This document shows positions 16,875 to 25,353 of a DNA stretch of 64,000 bases, in pieces. Both the position numbers and the translations under genes were made by a program. Below the pieces are notes generated by a model. It saw only the letters and a program-made list of their open reading frames with translations, ran no database searches and was not told where the DNA came from. Source of the stretch: Roseiarcus sp036489975 (GTDB taxonomy: Bacteria; Pseudomonadota; Alphaproteobacteria; Rhizobiales; Beijerinckiaceae); the NCBI GenBank assembly GCA_036489975.1, contig DASXES010000144.1, positions 1-64,000 on the forward strand, read 5' to 3'. The first letter of the stretch is position 1. Each line of letters begins with the position of its first letter.

Positions 16875-18221
16875 TCACTTGGGGCAGGGCGGCAGTCCCG
16901 GCCGTCCACAGGCCTCCGGCCTGCGCTCCGGCTGGGCTGGCCTGCGCTCGGCCTGAGCCGGTGGGCGCCCAAGCTGAGCCGGTGGGCGCTCGAGCTGAGC
17001 TGGTGGGCGGCCAAGCTGAGCCGGTGGGCGCTCGAGCGCTCTTTGTGCGCCGCTTGGCGCTTCGGGCCTGGCGGCCTTCTCAATCGCTGGGCGCCGCTCC
17101 TCGATCTTCGGCGGGTTCGGCGCGGTTTCCGGCTTGGCCAGCTTCTCAGCGGGGGGCCGCCTCTCTTCAGCCTTTGGCGGGGCCGGCGCGGCCTCGGGCT
17201 TGGCCAGCTTCTCAGCGGGGGCCCGCTTCTCTTCGGCCTTTGGCGCGCCGGGCGCGGCTTCCGGCTTGGCCAGCTTCTCAGCCGGGGGCCGCTTCTCTTC
17301 GGCCTTTGGCGGGTTCGGCGCGGTCTCGGGCTTGACGAGCGTCTCGGCCGGAGCGCGCTTCTCTTCGACCTTCGCCGCGCCGGGCGCCGCTCCTGGCGTG
17401 AGCGGCTTCTCGAGAGCCGCCGGCTTTTCCCTCATATCGGCCGGAGTCGCCTCTGCGCCCTTGCCGGCCGCCCTGGCGGGAACCACGCCCTTGCCCTTGA
17501 ACTGCCCCGGACGCTCGGTCGCCGCGACCGCCGGCTTGCCCCGATTCGTGGACACGAACTGCTCGCTTCTCATTCCCGCGTCGCGGGCCTGATTGACTTG
17601 CAGCTTTGTCGCGCGGACATGCGTCTCCTTCTCCGCCAGCAATTGTTCGCTGGTCGGCTTCGCCGCCATCCCGCCGGGCCCGCCGTTGAAGCTTGCGCGA
17701 TTGGCGGCAGGGTTGGCGAGGATCGGCTGATGATAGACGTTGGCGATGCGAGCGCCGCCAATATTGTTCACGCTGGTGTTGTAGAAGAAGCGGTTGTTGT
17801 CCCAGCGGCCGCCCTGATAGCCGTCGCCGCCATAGCCGTATCCGTAGTCGATCCCGCCGTAGAATCCGACGCGCGGTCCCCAATAGCCGGGCCTGAAGGC
17901 GTAGGCGCCGCCGACAAAAGCCCAATAACCCGGCGTCCACAACAATCCCGGCTGCGGCGGCTCGACCCACGATCCGGGCACCCAATAGTAATCGTAATTG
18001 TTCCAGGCCCAGTAGCCCGGCGTCCAGTAGTAGCCGGGAGCGGGAATGGGCGGCTGGTCGTACTCCGGCAGGGGTGGCGGCGCTTCGTCCGCCTGGATCA
18101 CGTAGCCTCCGCCGCCCGGCGGGCAGGTGCAGGTCTGGGCGAAGGCCGGCGCGAGGAATGCGACCGGCGCGCAAGCTCCGAGGAGAAGCGCCGCGGCCAA
18201 TCCGTTCCGTAGGGGACGCAT
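16875..18221 (-). CDS. YXWGXW-repeat secreted protein with long Pro/Ala/Lys/Glu repeat tail
   Basis: 448 residues. The signal peptide spans about 1-28 (ends AFA), followed by CTCPPGGGG. Residues about 55-110 hold three tryptophan/tyrosine repeats of the GYYWTPGYWAW type (PF12779 YXWGXW/WXXGXW family), then a Tyr/Gly-rich stretch. From about residue 285 the protein is a repeat region: five 22-residue units rich in Lys, Glu, Ala and Pro, then five 7-residue RPPAQLG-like units. The start ATG at 18221 immediately precedes the signal peptide. It is probably an envelope or cell-surface protein with an extended basic/acidic tail, but no function is known for the family. Confidence 0.8.
   Translation of the reverse strand: MRPLRNGLAAALLLGACAPVAFLAPAFAQTCTCPPGGGGYVIQADEAPPPLPEYDQPPIPAPGYYWTPGYWAWNNYDYYWVPGSWVEPPQPGLLWTPGYWAFVGGAYAFRPGYWGPRVGFYGGIDYGYGYGGDGYQGGRWDNNRFFYNTSVNNIGGARIANVYHQPILANPAANRASFNGGPGGMAAKPTSEQLLAEKETHVRATKLQVNQARDAGMRSEQFVSTNRGKPAVAATERPGQFKGKGVVPARAAGKGAEATPADMREKPAALEKPLTPGAAPGAAKVEEKRAPAETLVKPETAPNPPKAEEKRPPAEKLAKPEAAPGAPKAEEKRAPAEKLAKPEAAPAPPKAEERRPPAEKLAKPETAPNPPKIEERRPAIEKAARPEAPSGAQRALERPPAQLGRPPAQLERPPAQLGRPPAQAERRPAQPERRPEACGRPGLPPCPK
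16926..17030. repeat. Five tandem copies of a 21-bp coding repeat
   Basis: Encodes five heptads of RPPAQLG / RPPAQLE / RPPAQAE / RRPAQPE type near the C-terminus of the YXWGXW protein. The first copies are almost identical at DNA level, so the array is prone to slippage. Confidence 0.75.
17043..17372. repeat. Five tandem copies of a 66-bp coding repeat
   Basis: Encodes five 22-residue units of the YXWGXW protein. Each unit begins K-x-E-E-(K/R)-R, continues PAEKLAKPE and ends in a Pro/Ala/Asn stretch. The three central units are the most alike; the outer ones have drifted (the last reads KIEERRPAIEKAARPEAP). Confidence 0.8.
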
Positions 18222-18486
18222 GGAGAACCCTTTCCCAATTGCGCAAGCGCCCGGCCTGCGCCGCAACGCCGAAGTCCAGAGACCGGCCCGATAGACTTCG
18301 TTTTTCCCGATGTCCGAGCCCGCCGGAATTGCCGGCGGCCGCGAATCCTTCCCTTTCGGAAGAGCGCCAACAAAGCCATGTCTGAGCTTAACGGCCGTTG
18401 AACGAGCTCAAGCGTTTGTTCGGCCATTTTGTGGCGGCGCGGAGGCGCCTTCCACGCAGCAGGCGAGCGATCAGGCGGCCTTGTCT

Positions 18487-19632
18487 CTACCCCGTCAGCG
18501 CCTGATCGATATCGCGCCAGAGATCCTCGACCGCCTCGATTCCGGCCGATAGCCGCAGGAGGTCGGGCGGGCATGGCGAGTTTGGCCCCTCGATCGAGGC
18601 GCGATGTTCGATGAGCGATTCGACCCCGCCAAGCGAAGTCGCCCGCTTCCACAGGCGCACGCGGGCCGCGGTCGCGATCGCAGCCTCCGCGGCGCCGCGG
18701 ACGCGGACCGACAGCATGCCCCCGAACCCGCCCTTCATCTGGCGGCGCGCAACCTCGTGGCCGGGGTGATGCGCAAGTCCGGGATAGAGCACCGCGGACA
18801 CCGCCGCGTGGTTGGAGAGGCGGTTCGCGAGCTCCATCGCGTTCGCCGCCGCCGCGCGCACCCGCACGTCGAGAGTGCGCAAACCCCGGATCAGGAGGAA
18901 CGCCTCGAACGGATGCAGAATCATCCCGTGCGATTGGCGGATCGTTCGCGCGCGCTGACTCAGCGCTCCGTCCCGCGCGAAGCACAGCGCTCCCGCAATG
19001 ACGTCGGAATGGCCGTTGAGATATTTCGTCGCCGAGTGCATCACCACGTCGGCGCCGAGAGCGATCGGCCGGGTGAAAACGGGCGTCGCGCAAGTCGAGT
19101 CGACCGCCAGCGCCGCGCCCGCCGCATGGGCGGCGCCGCCCACGCCTTCGATGTCGCTCACGCCCCATAGCGGATTGCTGGGCGTCTCGAGCCAGACGAG
19201 CTTCGTCGCCCCCGGCTTCAGCGCCGCGGCGAGCGCCTGCAAATCCTCGGCGTCGACGAAATCAACGCTTAGTCCGAGCGCCGGCGCTTCATTGGCGAGC
19301 CAGGCGCGCAAACCCCAATACATCGCGCGCGGCGCAATCACATGGGCGCCCGGTCCAAGGCTGAGGAAAACGGTGATCGCCGCCGACATGCCCGAGCCGA
19401 AGACGAGCGTAGCGGCTGCGCCCTCGAGCGCGCCAATGACGGCCCCCGCCTCGCGCACGGTGTCGTTGTCAGGGCGGCCATAGGAATTGCCGCTGCGATA
19501 GAGATTGTCTGGGTCGCGCTCGAAGGTCGTGGCGATATGGATCGGCGGCACGATGGCGCGCGTGCGCTCGTCGATGAGCCCCAAAGCCTGAGCGGCGAGG
19601 GTGCGCGGGCTTAAAGGCTCAGACTGGCTCAT
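18487..19632 (-). CDS. Cys/Met metabolism PLP-dependent enzyme (cystathionine gamma-synthase/lyase family)
   Basis: 381 residues of the PF01053 family. The aldimine-forming lysine is Lys203 in MHSATKYLNGHSD. SYGRPDNDTV near residue 50, GSGMSAA near 80 and the VWLETPSNPLWGVSDIE block (substrate and PLP binding) are present. It could be a cystathionine gamma-synthase, a beta-lyase or an O-acylhomoserine sulfhydrylase; the family does not separate these by eye. The start ATG at 19632 overlaps the stop of the upstream hydroxylase gene by four bases, so the two are translationally coupled even though their pathways differ. Confidence 0.88.
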   Translation of the reverse strand: MSQSEPLSPRTLAAQALGLIDERTRAIVPPIHIATTFERDPDNLYRSGNSYGRPDNDTVREAGAVIGALEGAAATLVFGSGMSAAITVFLSLGPGAHVIAPRAMYWGLRAWLANEAPALGLSVDFVDAEDLQALAAALKPGATKLVWLETPSNPLWGVSDIEGVGGAAHAAGAALAVDSTCATPVFTRPIALGADVVMHSATKYLNGHSDVIAGALCFARDGALSQRARTIRQSHGMILHPFEAFLLIRGLRTLDVRVRAAAANAMELANRLSNHAAVSAVLYPGLAHHPGHEVARRQMKGGFGGMLSVRVRGAAEAAIATAARVRLWKRATSLGGVESLIEHRASIEGPNSPCPPDLLRLSAGIEAVEDLWRDIDQALTG

Positions 19633-20900
19633 AGCGCGAGACCTCTCAGCAGCTTCGGCGCGCCGCTGCCCGCGCCGCCCGCCTCCGCGATCAACAAATC
19701 CTTGAGCGCCGGCGCCCGATCGACGGCGCGAAGCGCGAGATCGCGGGTAAAGCGTAGAGGCGCAAGATCGTTGGAGAAGAGGCGGTTCAGCGCGTCGAGG
19801 CCGAGGCCGCTCGCCGCGATGTCGAAGCGGCGCCGGCGCTGATAGGCGGCGAGCGGCGCGGTCGCGCCGGGATCGAGGCCAAGCCGCATCTCGCCGACGA
19901 CCGTCTCGGCAAGCGCGGCGACGTCGCGCAAGCCGAGGTTCAGGCCCTGCCCGGCCACCGGATGCACGACATGGGCCGCCTCGCCAACGAGCGCCAGCCG
20001 CTCGGCGACGAAGCGCCGCGCAATCTGGAAACGGAACGGAAAAGCCTCGACCCGGGAGGCGAGGCGGATTTCGCCCAGTTTCGGCGTGAAGCGGTATTCA
20101 AGCTGGCGGGTCAGCGCCTCGGGGTCGAGAGCCAGCAGCACGCTGGCGTCGGCGCGGCGCTCGTTCCAGACGATGCTCGACTGGCGGCCGGGAAGCGGCA
20201 GGATCGCGAATGGACCGGCAGGCAGGAAATGCTGCTCCGCGCGCCCCTCGTGATCGCGCTCGTGGGCGACCGTCGCGACCATGCCCGCCTGGTCGTAGTC
20301 CCAGCCGACCGTCACGATATCGGCGAGGCGAGCGAGTTTCGAGCGCGCGCCGTCGGCGGCGACCGCGAGACGCGCGCGCAACGCGCGACCGTCGGACAGC
20401 CCAAGCTCCCCGACGTGCTTGCCCGGAGCCCATTGTGCAACGGAGCCCGTGATGCGCTGGACCCCGAGCCTCTCGCACAGCGCAGAGAGCGCGCCGGCGA
20501 CATCGTCGTTGAACGCCATATGCGCGAGCGGCTCGTCTTTCGCGCTGAAATTGAGGTGGGGCAGGCGGACGGCGTCGCGCACCTCCCCGTCCATGATCTC
20601 CATCGACAGGATCGGCTGGGCTTTCGGCTCGATCGCCGCCCAGGCGCCGACCTGTTCGAGCAGGCGCCGCGGCCCCTCGGCGATCGCGACCGTGCGCAAA
20701 GGGTGCGCGCTGACCCCCGCCGGCGCCGCCGGATCGACGACGGCCACGGAGACGCCTTCTCCCATCGCCTGCTTGATCGAGGCGGCGAACGCCAGTCCGG
20801 AGGGGCCTCCGCCGGCGATGACGACATCGAAGATAGGAGCGGGTTCGGGCAAGTGCGGACGCCTCCTTCCGGCCCATTGTCGGACGGACGACACGTCCAT
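19629..20900 (-). CDS. UbiH/UbiF/COQ6-type FAD-dependent hydroxylase
   Basis: 423-residue flavoprotein monooxygenase, most likely a ring hydroxylase of ubiquinone biosynthesis. The N-terminal FAD-binding FDVVIAGGGPSGLAFAAS lies at about 24-41, the DG motif AVAADGARSKLARLA in the middle, and GEAAHVVHPVAGQGLNLGLRDVAAL is the second FAD and family signature. Alphaproteobacteria carry several paralogues of relaxed regiospecificity, so the position hydroxylated cannot be called. The first 23 residues before the Rossmann fold are dispensable, so a later start is possible. It is the first gene of a coupled pair with the PLP enzyme. Confidence 0.88.
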   Translation of the reverse strand: MDVSSVRQWAGRRRPHLPEPAPIFDVVIAGGGPSGLAFAASIKQAMGEGVSVAVVDPAAPAGVSAHPLRTVAIAEGPRRLLEQVGAWAAIEPKAQPILSMEIMDGEVRDAVRLPHLNFSAKDEPLAHMAFNDDVAGALSALCERLGVQRITGSVAQWAPGKHVGELGLSDGRALRARLAVAADGARSKLARLADIVTVGWDYDQAGMVATVAHERDHEGRAEQHFLPAGPFAILPLPGRQSSIVWNERRADASVLLALDPEALTRQLEYRFTPKLGEIRLASRVEAFPFRFQIARRFVAERLALVGEAAHVVHPVAGQGLNLGLRDVAALAETVVGEMRLGLDPGATAPLAAYQRRRRFDIAASGLGLDALNRLFSNDLAPLRFTRDLALRAVDRAPALKDLLIAEAGGAGSGAPKLLRGLAL

Positions 20901-21059
20901 AGCGGCTCCTGGACCGCGACGCCATTTGGGAGTCCGGATTCCATCTTTTCAATGGGTTGGGGCGCGATTAACGAGTCACCTCAATCCGAGGTTAGGCTGG
21001 CGGACGGCGATGCCTGAACTCCAGCGCGCCGTGGTGTTGGGATCGGCGCATTATATTCG

Positions 21060-21091
21060 TTGACATGAATATTCATGTATGATGATATACT
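21060..21091 (+). promoter_or_regulatory. Promoter with embedded palindromic operator for the ArsR-type regulator
   Basis: TTGACA at 21060-21065 is a consensus -35, with TGATAT (17-base spacer) or the later TATACT as -10. The perfect 16-bp palindrome ACATGAATATTCATGT (21063-21078) overlaps the -35 and spacer, where a winged-helix repressor would block RNA polymerase. The start codon at 21095 follows within 4-7 bases and has no Shine-Dalgarno, so the transcript may be leaderless. Confidence 0.6.
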
Positions 21092-21094
21092 CGA

Positions 21095-21412
21095 ATGAAC
21101 CCGGAAACCCTCGCCGCGCTGAGCGAACCCAATCGCCTTCGGATCGTCGAACTGCTTCGGGCAGGACCCCGGCCGGTGAACGACATCCATGTCCGCTTGA
21201 AGCTCCGGCAATCGCAGGCTTCACAGCACCTCAAGGTTCTCAAGGCTGCGGGCCTGGTGGCGATGGAGCCGCGCGCGCAGCAACGGTTCTACAGACTGCG
21301 CGCTGAGCCCCTGAAGCAGCTTCACGAGTGGCTCGATACTTATCGGCACGTCTGGGAAGACCGTTTCGAGGCGCTGGACGAAATCGTCGAGGAACTTAAG
21401 CAGAAGGCGTAA
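21095..21412 (+). CDS. ArsR/SmtB-family winged-helix transcriptional regulator
   Basis: A 105-residue dimeric repressor. The fold starts at LAALSEPNRLRIVELL, the recognition helix is LRQSQASQHLKVLKAAGLV, and the wing is EPRAQQRFYRL. None of the Cys-x-Cys metal sites of SmtB/ArsR are present, so it is not a metal sensor of the classical sites. It belongs to the group paired with an SRPBCC (AHSA1) gene. That partner starts four bases after its stop. A 16-bp palindrome over the promoter suggests autorepression. Confidence 0.92.
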   Translation: MNPETLAALSEPNRLRIVELLRAGPRPVNDIHVRLKLRQSQASQHLKVLKAAGLVAMEPRAQQRFYRLRAEPLKQLHEWLDTYRHVWEDRFEALDEIVEELKQKA

Positions 21413-21416
21413 GCGG

Positions 21417-21929
21417 ATGCAGCACACAACCGCGGATCAGAGCGCCGCGAAGAACGAAACAATCGTCGAGCGGACGAGCGACCGTGAGCTCACCGTCACC
21501 CGCACGTTCGATGCGCCGGCGCATATCGTCTTTGACGCATGGACGAGGCCGGATCTCCTGAAGCGTTGGTGGGCGCCCAAGTCCACGGGCGTATCGCTCT
21601 TCGAGTGCGAACAGGACCTGCGCGTGGGCGGCGCCTATCGCTTCGCCTTCGGGCGCGACCCAAAGGATCCCGAGGTGTTTTCGGGCCGGTATCTCGAGGT
21701 GGATCCGCCCTCGCGGCTCGTCCTCACCCAGCTTTATGAGCGGATGGCCGACCTCGGCGATGTCGTCGCGACTCTCATCTTTGAGGAGAGCCGGGGGAGA
21801 ACACGTCTCACCCTGCACCAGCGTTTCCCGAGCAAGGAAGCGCTGGAAGGCGCGCTGGCGTCGGGCATGGAGCGCGGCATGCGCCTGACCCTCGATCAGC
21901 TCGACGAACTGGTCGCCTCAATGGATTGA
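21417..21929 (+). CDS. SRPBCC (AHSA1-like) domain protein
   Basis: 170 residues, one START/Bet v1-type domain of the AHSA1 family (about 25-165): LTVTRTFDAPAHIVFDAWTRPDLLKRWWAP is the diagnostic N-terminal block, GGAYRFAF and SGRYLEVDPPSRLVLT follow, and the C-terminal helix is GMRLTLDQLDELVAS. Such proteins bind hydrophobic ligands; their ligand is rarely known. It is co-transcribed with the ArsR-type regulator, a recurring pair in which the regulator probably controls the SRPBCC gene. Confidence 0.9.
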   Translation: MQHTTADQSAAKNETIVERTSDRELTVTRTFDAPAHIVFDAWTRPDLLKRWWAPKSTGVSLFECEQDLRVGGAYRFAFGRDPKDPEVFSGRYLEVDPPSRLVLTQLYERMADLGDVVATLIFEESRGRTRLTLHQRFPSKEALEGALASGMERGMRLTLDQLDELVASMD

Positions 21930-22027
21930 CGTCGCCGAATTTCGATCGATCATCGCTCAGACAGGGGTGGTCATCGCATGATCGACGTCACACCGCCTGA
22001 CCACCACGCCTTGGGGGACCGATCAAA

Positions 22028-22654
22028 ATGCGTTGCGAAAATGCGGAAGAACTGGCTGACGGACGCCTTGTCAGTCCCTCGGCTGAACGCAACAAGGGGC
22101 CGATTGCCGAGATCCTCATGCGCGTATTGCCGGCGCAAGGCGAGGTGCTGGAGGTCAGCAGCGGTACGGGGCAGCACGTCCTTCATTTCGCCGAGGTCCT
22201 GCCGCACATCCGCTGGTTGCCCACGGAGCGAGACGCCGACGCGCTGAAATCGATCGCGGGCTGGCTGGGGCAAGCGACCCCGCCAAACGTCAGCGCGCCG
22301 CTCCGTCTCGACGTATACGACGCGAGCTGGCCGGCTCATGACGTGGCGGCCGTCGTCTGCATCAACATGATTCACATCGCTCCTCCGTCGGCGGCGGAGG
22401 CCTTGTTGCGCGGCGCCAGCGCGGTCATCGCTCCCGGCGGCATCCTCTTTCTCTACGGCCCGTATCGTCGGCAAGGACAGCACACCTCCCCTGGCAACGA
22501 AGCCTTTGACGGGCAACTCAAGGCCAGGAATCCGGAATGGGGCGTCCGCTACCTGGAAGACGTTGTGGATCTTGCGAGCGCCGCGGGTCTCGAGCTGGAC
22601 GAGATCCATGACATGCCCGCGAACAACCTTGCCGTCGTCTTTCGCAAGCGCTGA
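22028..22654 (+). CDS. DUF938 family, SAM-dependent methyltransferase-like protein
   Basis: 208 residues. The family block SPSAERNKGPIAEILMRVLP at the N-terminus is typical of DUF938. VLEVSSGTGQHVLHFAE is the SAM-binding motif I, WLPTERDADAL motif II, and INMIHIAPPSAAEALLRGA motif IV with the family's conserved H-I. The C-terminal part ends NNLAVVFRKR as in homologues. The methyl acceptor is unknown. About 100 bases separate it from the SRPBCC gene, so co-transcription is possible. It converges with cydB downstream. Confidence 0.88.
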   Translation: MRCENAEELADGRLVSPSAERNKGPIAEILMRVLPAQGEVLEVSSGTGQHVLHFAEVLPHIRWLPTERDADALKSIAGWLGQATPPNVSAPLRLDVYDASWPAHDVAAVVCINMIHIAPPSAAEALLRGASAVIAPGGILFLYGPYRRQGQHTSPGNEAFDGQLKARNPEWGVRYLEDVVDLASAAGLELDEIHDMPANNLAVVFRKR

Positions 22655-22730
22655 GGCCGCCGCCCTACTTTGGGGTACGTGAGGAGGAGACCCGTCTTGA
22701 GAGGGAAGGCGTCCGCGACCTGTCGCGCCC

Positions 22731-23744
22731 TTAGTGATAGCCCAGGTCGGCGCGGACCTTGCCGCGAAACACCCAATAGGACCAGCCCGTGTACATGAGG
22801 ATGACGGGCAGCAGGAACACCGTTCCGACAAGCAAAAAGGCCTGCGTCGATGGCGAGGAAGCCGCGTCCCAGAGGGTGAATTTGTACGGCACGATCAGCG
22901 GGAAGAGGCTGATCGCGAGCCCGAGATAAGACATCACGAATAGCAGGACCGCGCCGATGAACGGCGCCGCCTCGGAGCGGTTGTTGAGCGACCGCCACTC
23001 CCAATAGGCGATCAGCGCGGTGATGATCGGCACCGGCGCCAGGATCACGATATTGGGCCAGGAGAACCACCGCGCGGCGATCTCAGGCTTCGCCCAAGGC
23101 GTCCACAGGCTCACCATTGCGATGGCGATCAGAACGCCGATCAGGGCACGGCGCCCCAGCGCCCGGGCCCAATCCTGAAGCGCGCCTTCGGTCTTTAAGA
23201 TCAGCCAGCCGGCGCCAAGCAGGCCGTAGCCGAATACGAGGGCGACGCCCGTGAGCAGCGAGAATGGCGTGAAGCAGTCGAACGAGCCGCCGGAGAAGCG
23301 GCGACCTTCCGTCTGGAAGCCTTGAATGAACGCGCCGAGGACGATGCCCTGCGCGAAGGCGCCGACAACGGAGCCGTAATTGAACGCGTGATCCCAGAAG
23401 GTCCGATGTTCGGCGTCGCGGTAGCGAAATTCAAAGGCGACGCCGCGGAAGACCAGCGCCAGCAGCATGATGGCGATCGGGAAATAGACCGCGGGCATGA
23501 TGATCGCGAAGGCGAGCGGGAAAGCCGACATCAGTGCGAGCCCGCCAAGAACGAGCCAGGTTTCGTTGCCGTCCCAGATCGGCGCGATCGAGTTCATGAC
23601 CAGGTTGCGCGAATTCAGATCGGGCGCGAAGCCATAGAGGATGCCGACGCCCAGATCGAAGCCGTCCAGCAGCACATAGAAGAAGACGCCGATCCCCAGG
23701 ACGAGCGTCCAGACCGGCACGAAATCGAGAGCGAGAGAGCTCAT
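22731..23744 (-). CDS. cydB: Cytochrome bd-type ubiquinol oxidase subunit II
   Basis: 337 residues, eight or nine membrane helices, non-heme partner subunit of the quinol oxidase. The N-terminus LALDFVPVWTLVLGIGVFFYVLLDGFDLGVGILYG carries the conserved GFDLG, and WDGNETWLVLGG is the second CydB hallmark. The start overlaps the cydA stop by four bases. No CydX-like or CydDC genes are adjacent. Paired with the short-loop CydA it forms a cyanide-insensitive-type oxidase for growth at low oxygen or under respiratory inhibition. Confidence 0.95.
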   Translation of the reverse strand: MSSLALDFVPVWTLVLGIGVFFYVLLDGFDLGVGILYGFAPDLNSRNLVMNSIAPIWDGNETWLVLGGLALMSAFPLAFAIIMPAVYFPIAIMLLALVFRGVAFEFRYRDAEHRTFWDHAFNYGSVVGAFAQGIVLGAFIQGFQTEGRRFSGGSFDCFTPFSLLTGVALVFGYGLLGAGWLILKTEGALQDWARALGRRALIGVLIAIAMVSLWTPWAKPEIAARWFSWPNIVILAPVPIITALIAYWEWRSLNNRSEAAPFIGAVLLFVMSYLGLAISLFPLIVPYKFTLWDAASSPSTQAFLLVGTVFLLPVILMYTGWSYWVFRGKVRADLGYH

Positions 23745-25138
23745 AGCCGGCCCCCCGGTCCGGTCGCCGGGAGCGCCTGGACGGGTCTCGACGGGCGTCC
23801 GCTTTCAATCGGCTCCGGCTCGTCCGCGGCCTCGCCGGGGCCCTGTCGGACCAGTCTTACCATCAACGCGAAGCCGGCCGAAAACATGACAAGATACACG
23901 ACGGAATAGCCGGCAAGCGAAATGCCGACGTCCAACCCGGTGAGCGAAGGCGACACGGAGTCGCGCGTGCGCAGGAGCCCGTACACCGTCCAGGGCTGGC
24001 GGCCGACCTCAGTCGTCGCCCAGCCCGCCGTCACCGCAATGAAGCCAAGCGGCGAGGCCAGCGTGCAGCAGCGGAGAAACCAATCGGCGTGGAAGAGATC
24101 GCCCCGCCAGCGCAGCCATAGGCTCGTGACCACCATTGCGAGCATGAGGACGCCAATTCCCACCATGATCCGGAAGCCGAAGAAGGGAACGATGATCGGC
24201 GAGGGGCGCTGGTCGGCGGGGAAGTCCTTGAGGCCATGCACCACCCCGTTGGGGTCGTGGGTCAGAATGAGGCTGCCGAGGTCCGGGATCGCGATAACGT
24301 CACGGTCCATTTCGGCCTTCTCGTCGGGGATGGCGAACAGATTGAGGGGAACGCGGCCATGGGTGTCCCAGATCGCCTCGATCGCCGCCAGTTTCGCCGG
24401 CTGATACTTGAGCGTGTTGAGGCCATGCGCGTCGCCCAGGAAAAACTGAAGGGGCACGAGCACGGTGAGGAGCCACAGCGTCATCGACAGCATGGTGCGC
24501 GCTTCCGCGACGAATCGCCCGTGCCTGAGATAGGAGGCCGCGACGCCGACAACGATGAAGCCGGTGGTGATGTAGACCGCATCGACCGTGTGGGCCAGCC
24601 GGTAGGGGAAGGACGGGCTGAAGATGATCTGCAGCCAGTCCTTCGGAAAAAAGCGACCGTCGACGATCTCATAGCCGGCCGGCGTCTGCATCCAGCTGTT
24701 GGTGGCGAGGATCCAGAAGGTCGAAAAGAGCGTCCCGAAGGTGACCATCAAGGCCGCGACGAAATGCGCCCAGGGCGGCACGAGCTTGCGTCCGAACAAC
24801 AGCACGCCGAGGAAAGCCGCCTCCAGGAAGAAGGCGGTCAGGCCCTCATAGGCCAGCAGCGGCCCGAGAACGTTGGCGGTGGCGTCGGAGTAGCGGCTCC
24901 AGTTCGTGCCGATCTGGAACGGCATGACGATGCCCGAAACGACGCCCATGCCGAACGACACCGCGAAAATCTTGATCCAGAACGTCGAGATGCGAAGATA
25001 GATCTCGCGCCCGGTGAAAAGATTGATTCCCTCGAGGACCGCGATGAAGGCGGCGAGTCCGATGGTGAATGCCGGCAGCAGGAAATGGAAGGCGATGACC
25101 CATGCGAACTGGATCCGGGATAGGACAACAGGATCCAT
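23741..25138 (-). CDS. cydA: Cytochrome bd-type ubiquinol oxidase subunit I (cyanide-insensitive type)
   Basis: 465 residues, nine helices; binds the b and d/b595 hemes and oxidises ubiquinol on the periplasmic side. His18 in FAWVIAFHFLLPAFTIG is the heme b595/d ligand; AHTVDAVYITTGF holds an axial heme b558 His, and GWATTEVGRQPWTVYGLLRT is the conserved region after the quinol loop. The loop between helices 6 and 7 lacks the long E. coli-type insertion, as in CioA. The start ATG at 25138 is chosen because MDPVVLSRIQFAW is the conserved N-terminus; 21 upstream in-frame residues are discarded. Confidence 0.94.
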   Translation of the reverse strand: MDPVVLSRIQFAWVIAFHFLLPAFTIGLAAFIAVLEGINLFTGREIYLRISTFWIKIFAVSFGMGVVSGIVMPFQIGTNWSRYSDATANVLGPLLAYEGLTAFFLEAAFLGVLLFGRKLVPPWAHFVAALMVTFGTLFSTFWILATNSWMQTPAGYEIVDGRFFPKDWLQIIFSPSFPYRLAHTVDAVYITTGFIVVGVAASYLRHGRFVAEARTMLSMTLWLLTVLVPLQFFLGDAHGLNTLKYQPAKLAAIEAIWDTHGRVPLNLFAIPDEKAEMDRDVIAIPDLGSLILTHDPNGVVHGLKDFPADQRPSPIIVPFFGFRIMVGIGVLMLAMVVTSLWLRWRGDLFHADWFLRCCTLASPLGFIAVTAGWATTEVGRQPWTVYGLLRTRDSVSPSLTGLDVGISLAGYSVVYLVMFSAGFALMVRLVRQGPGEAADEPEPIESGRPSRPVQALPATGPGGRL

Positions 25139-25353
25139 GGCTATCGCGCTCCACTCATTGCGCCTTGCCGTTGAACCTTGAGACCATTGGCGCTCGTCCA
25201 CGGGATCGGCGGCATGACATTATGGCCGACCGCGATTTTCATGACCACCCCTCGAGCGGCGGAGAGTCGCTTGACCATGCGAGTGAGGGAGCTTAGGGGT
25301 TTACGCAACGTCGTGGTTGTGGCGAGGTTGAACTCGTTTTGCGGCTGGGTGCG

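Noticed and set aside
15379..16956. 525-codon plus-strand frame opposite murJ
   Set aside because: Arg/Gly-rich antisense shadow with no motifs; murJ on the other strand is unambiguous.
16797..18212. 471-codon plus-strand frame opposite the YXWGXW gene
   Set aside because: Its Leu/Arg/Gly/Ala repeats are only the antisense reading of the 66-bp and 21-bp arrays.
18317..18345. GC-rich inverted repeat (CCGCCGG-AATTG-CCGGCGG) upstream of the YXWGXW gene
   Set aside because: Could be a terminator or a repetitive palindrome, but no T-run follows on either strand and no second copy was noticed.
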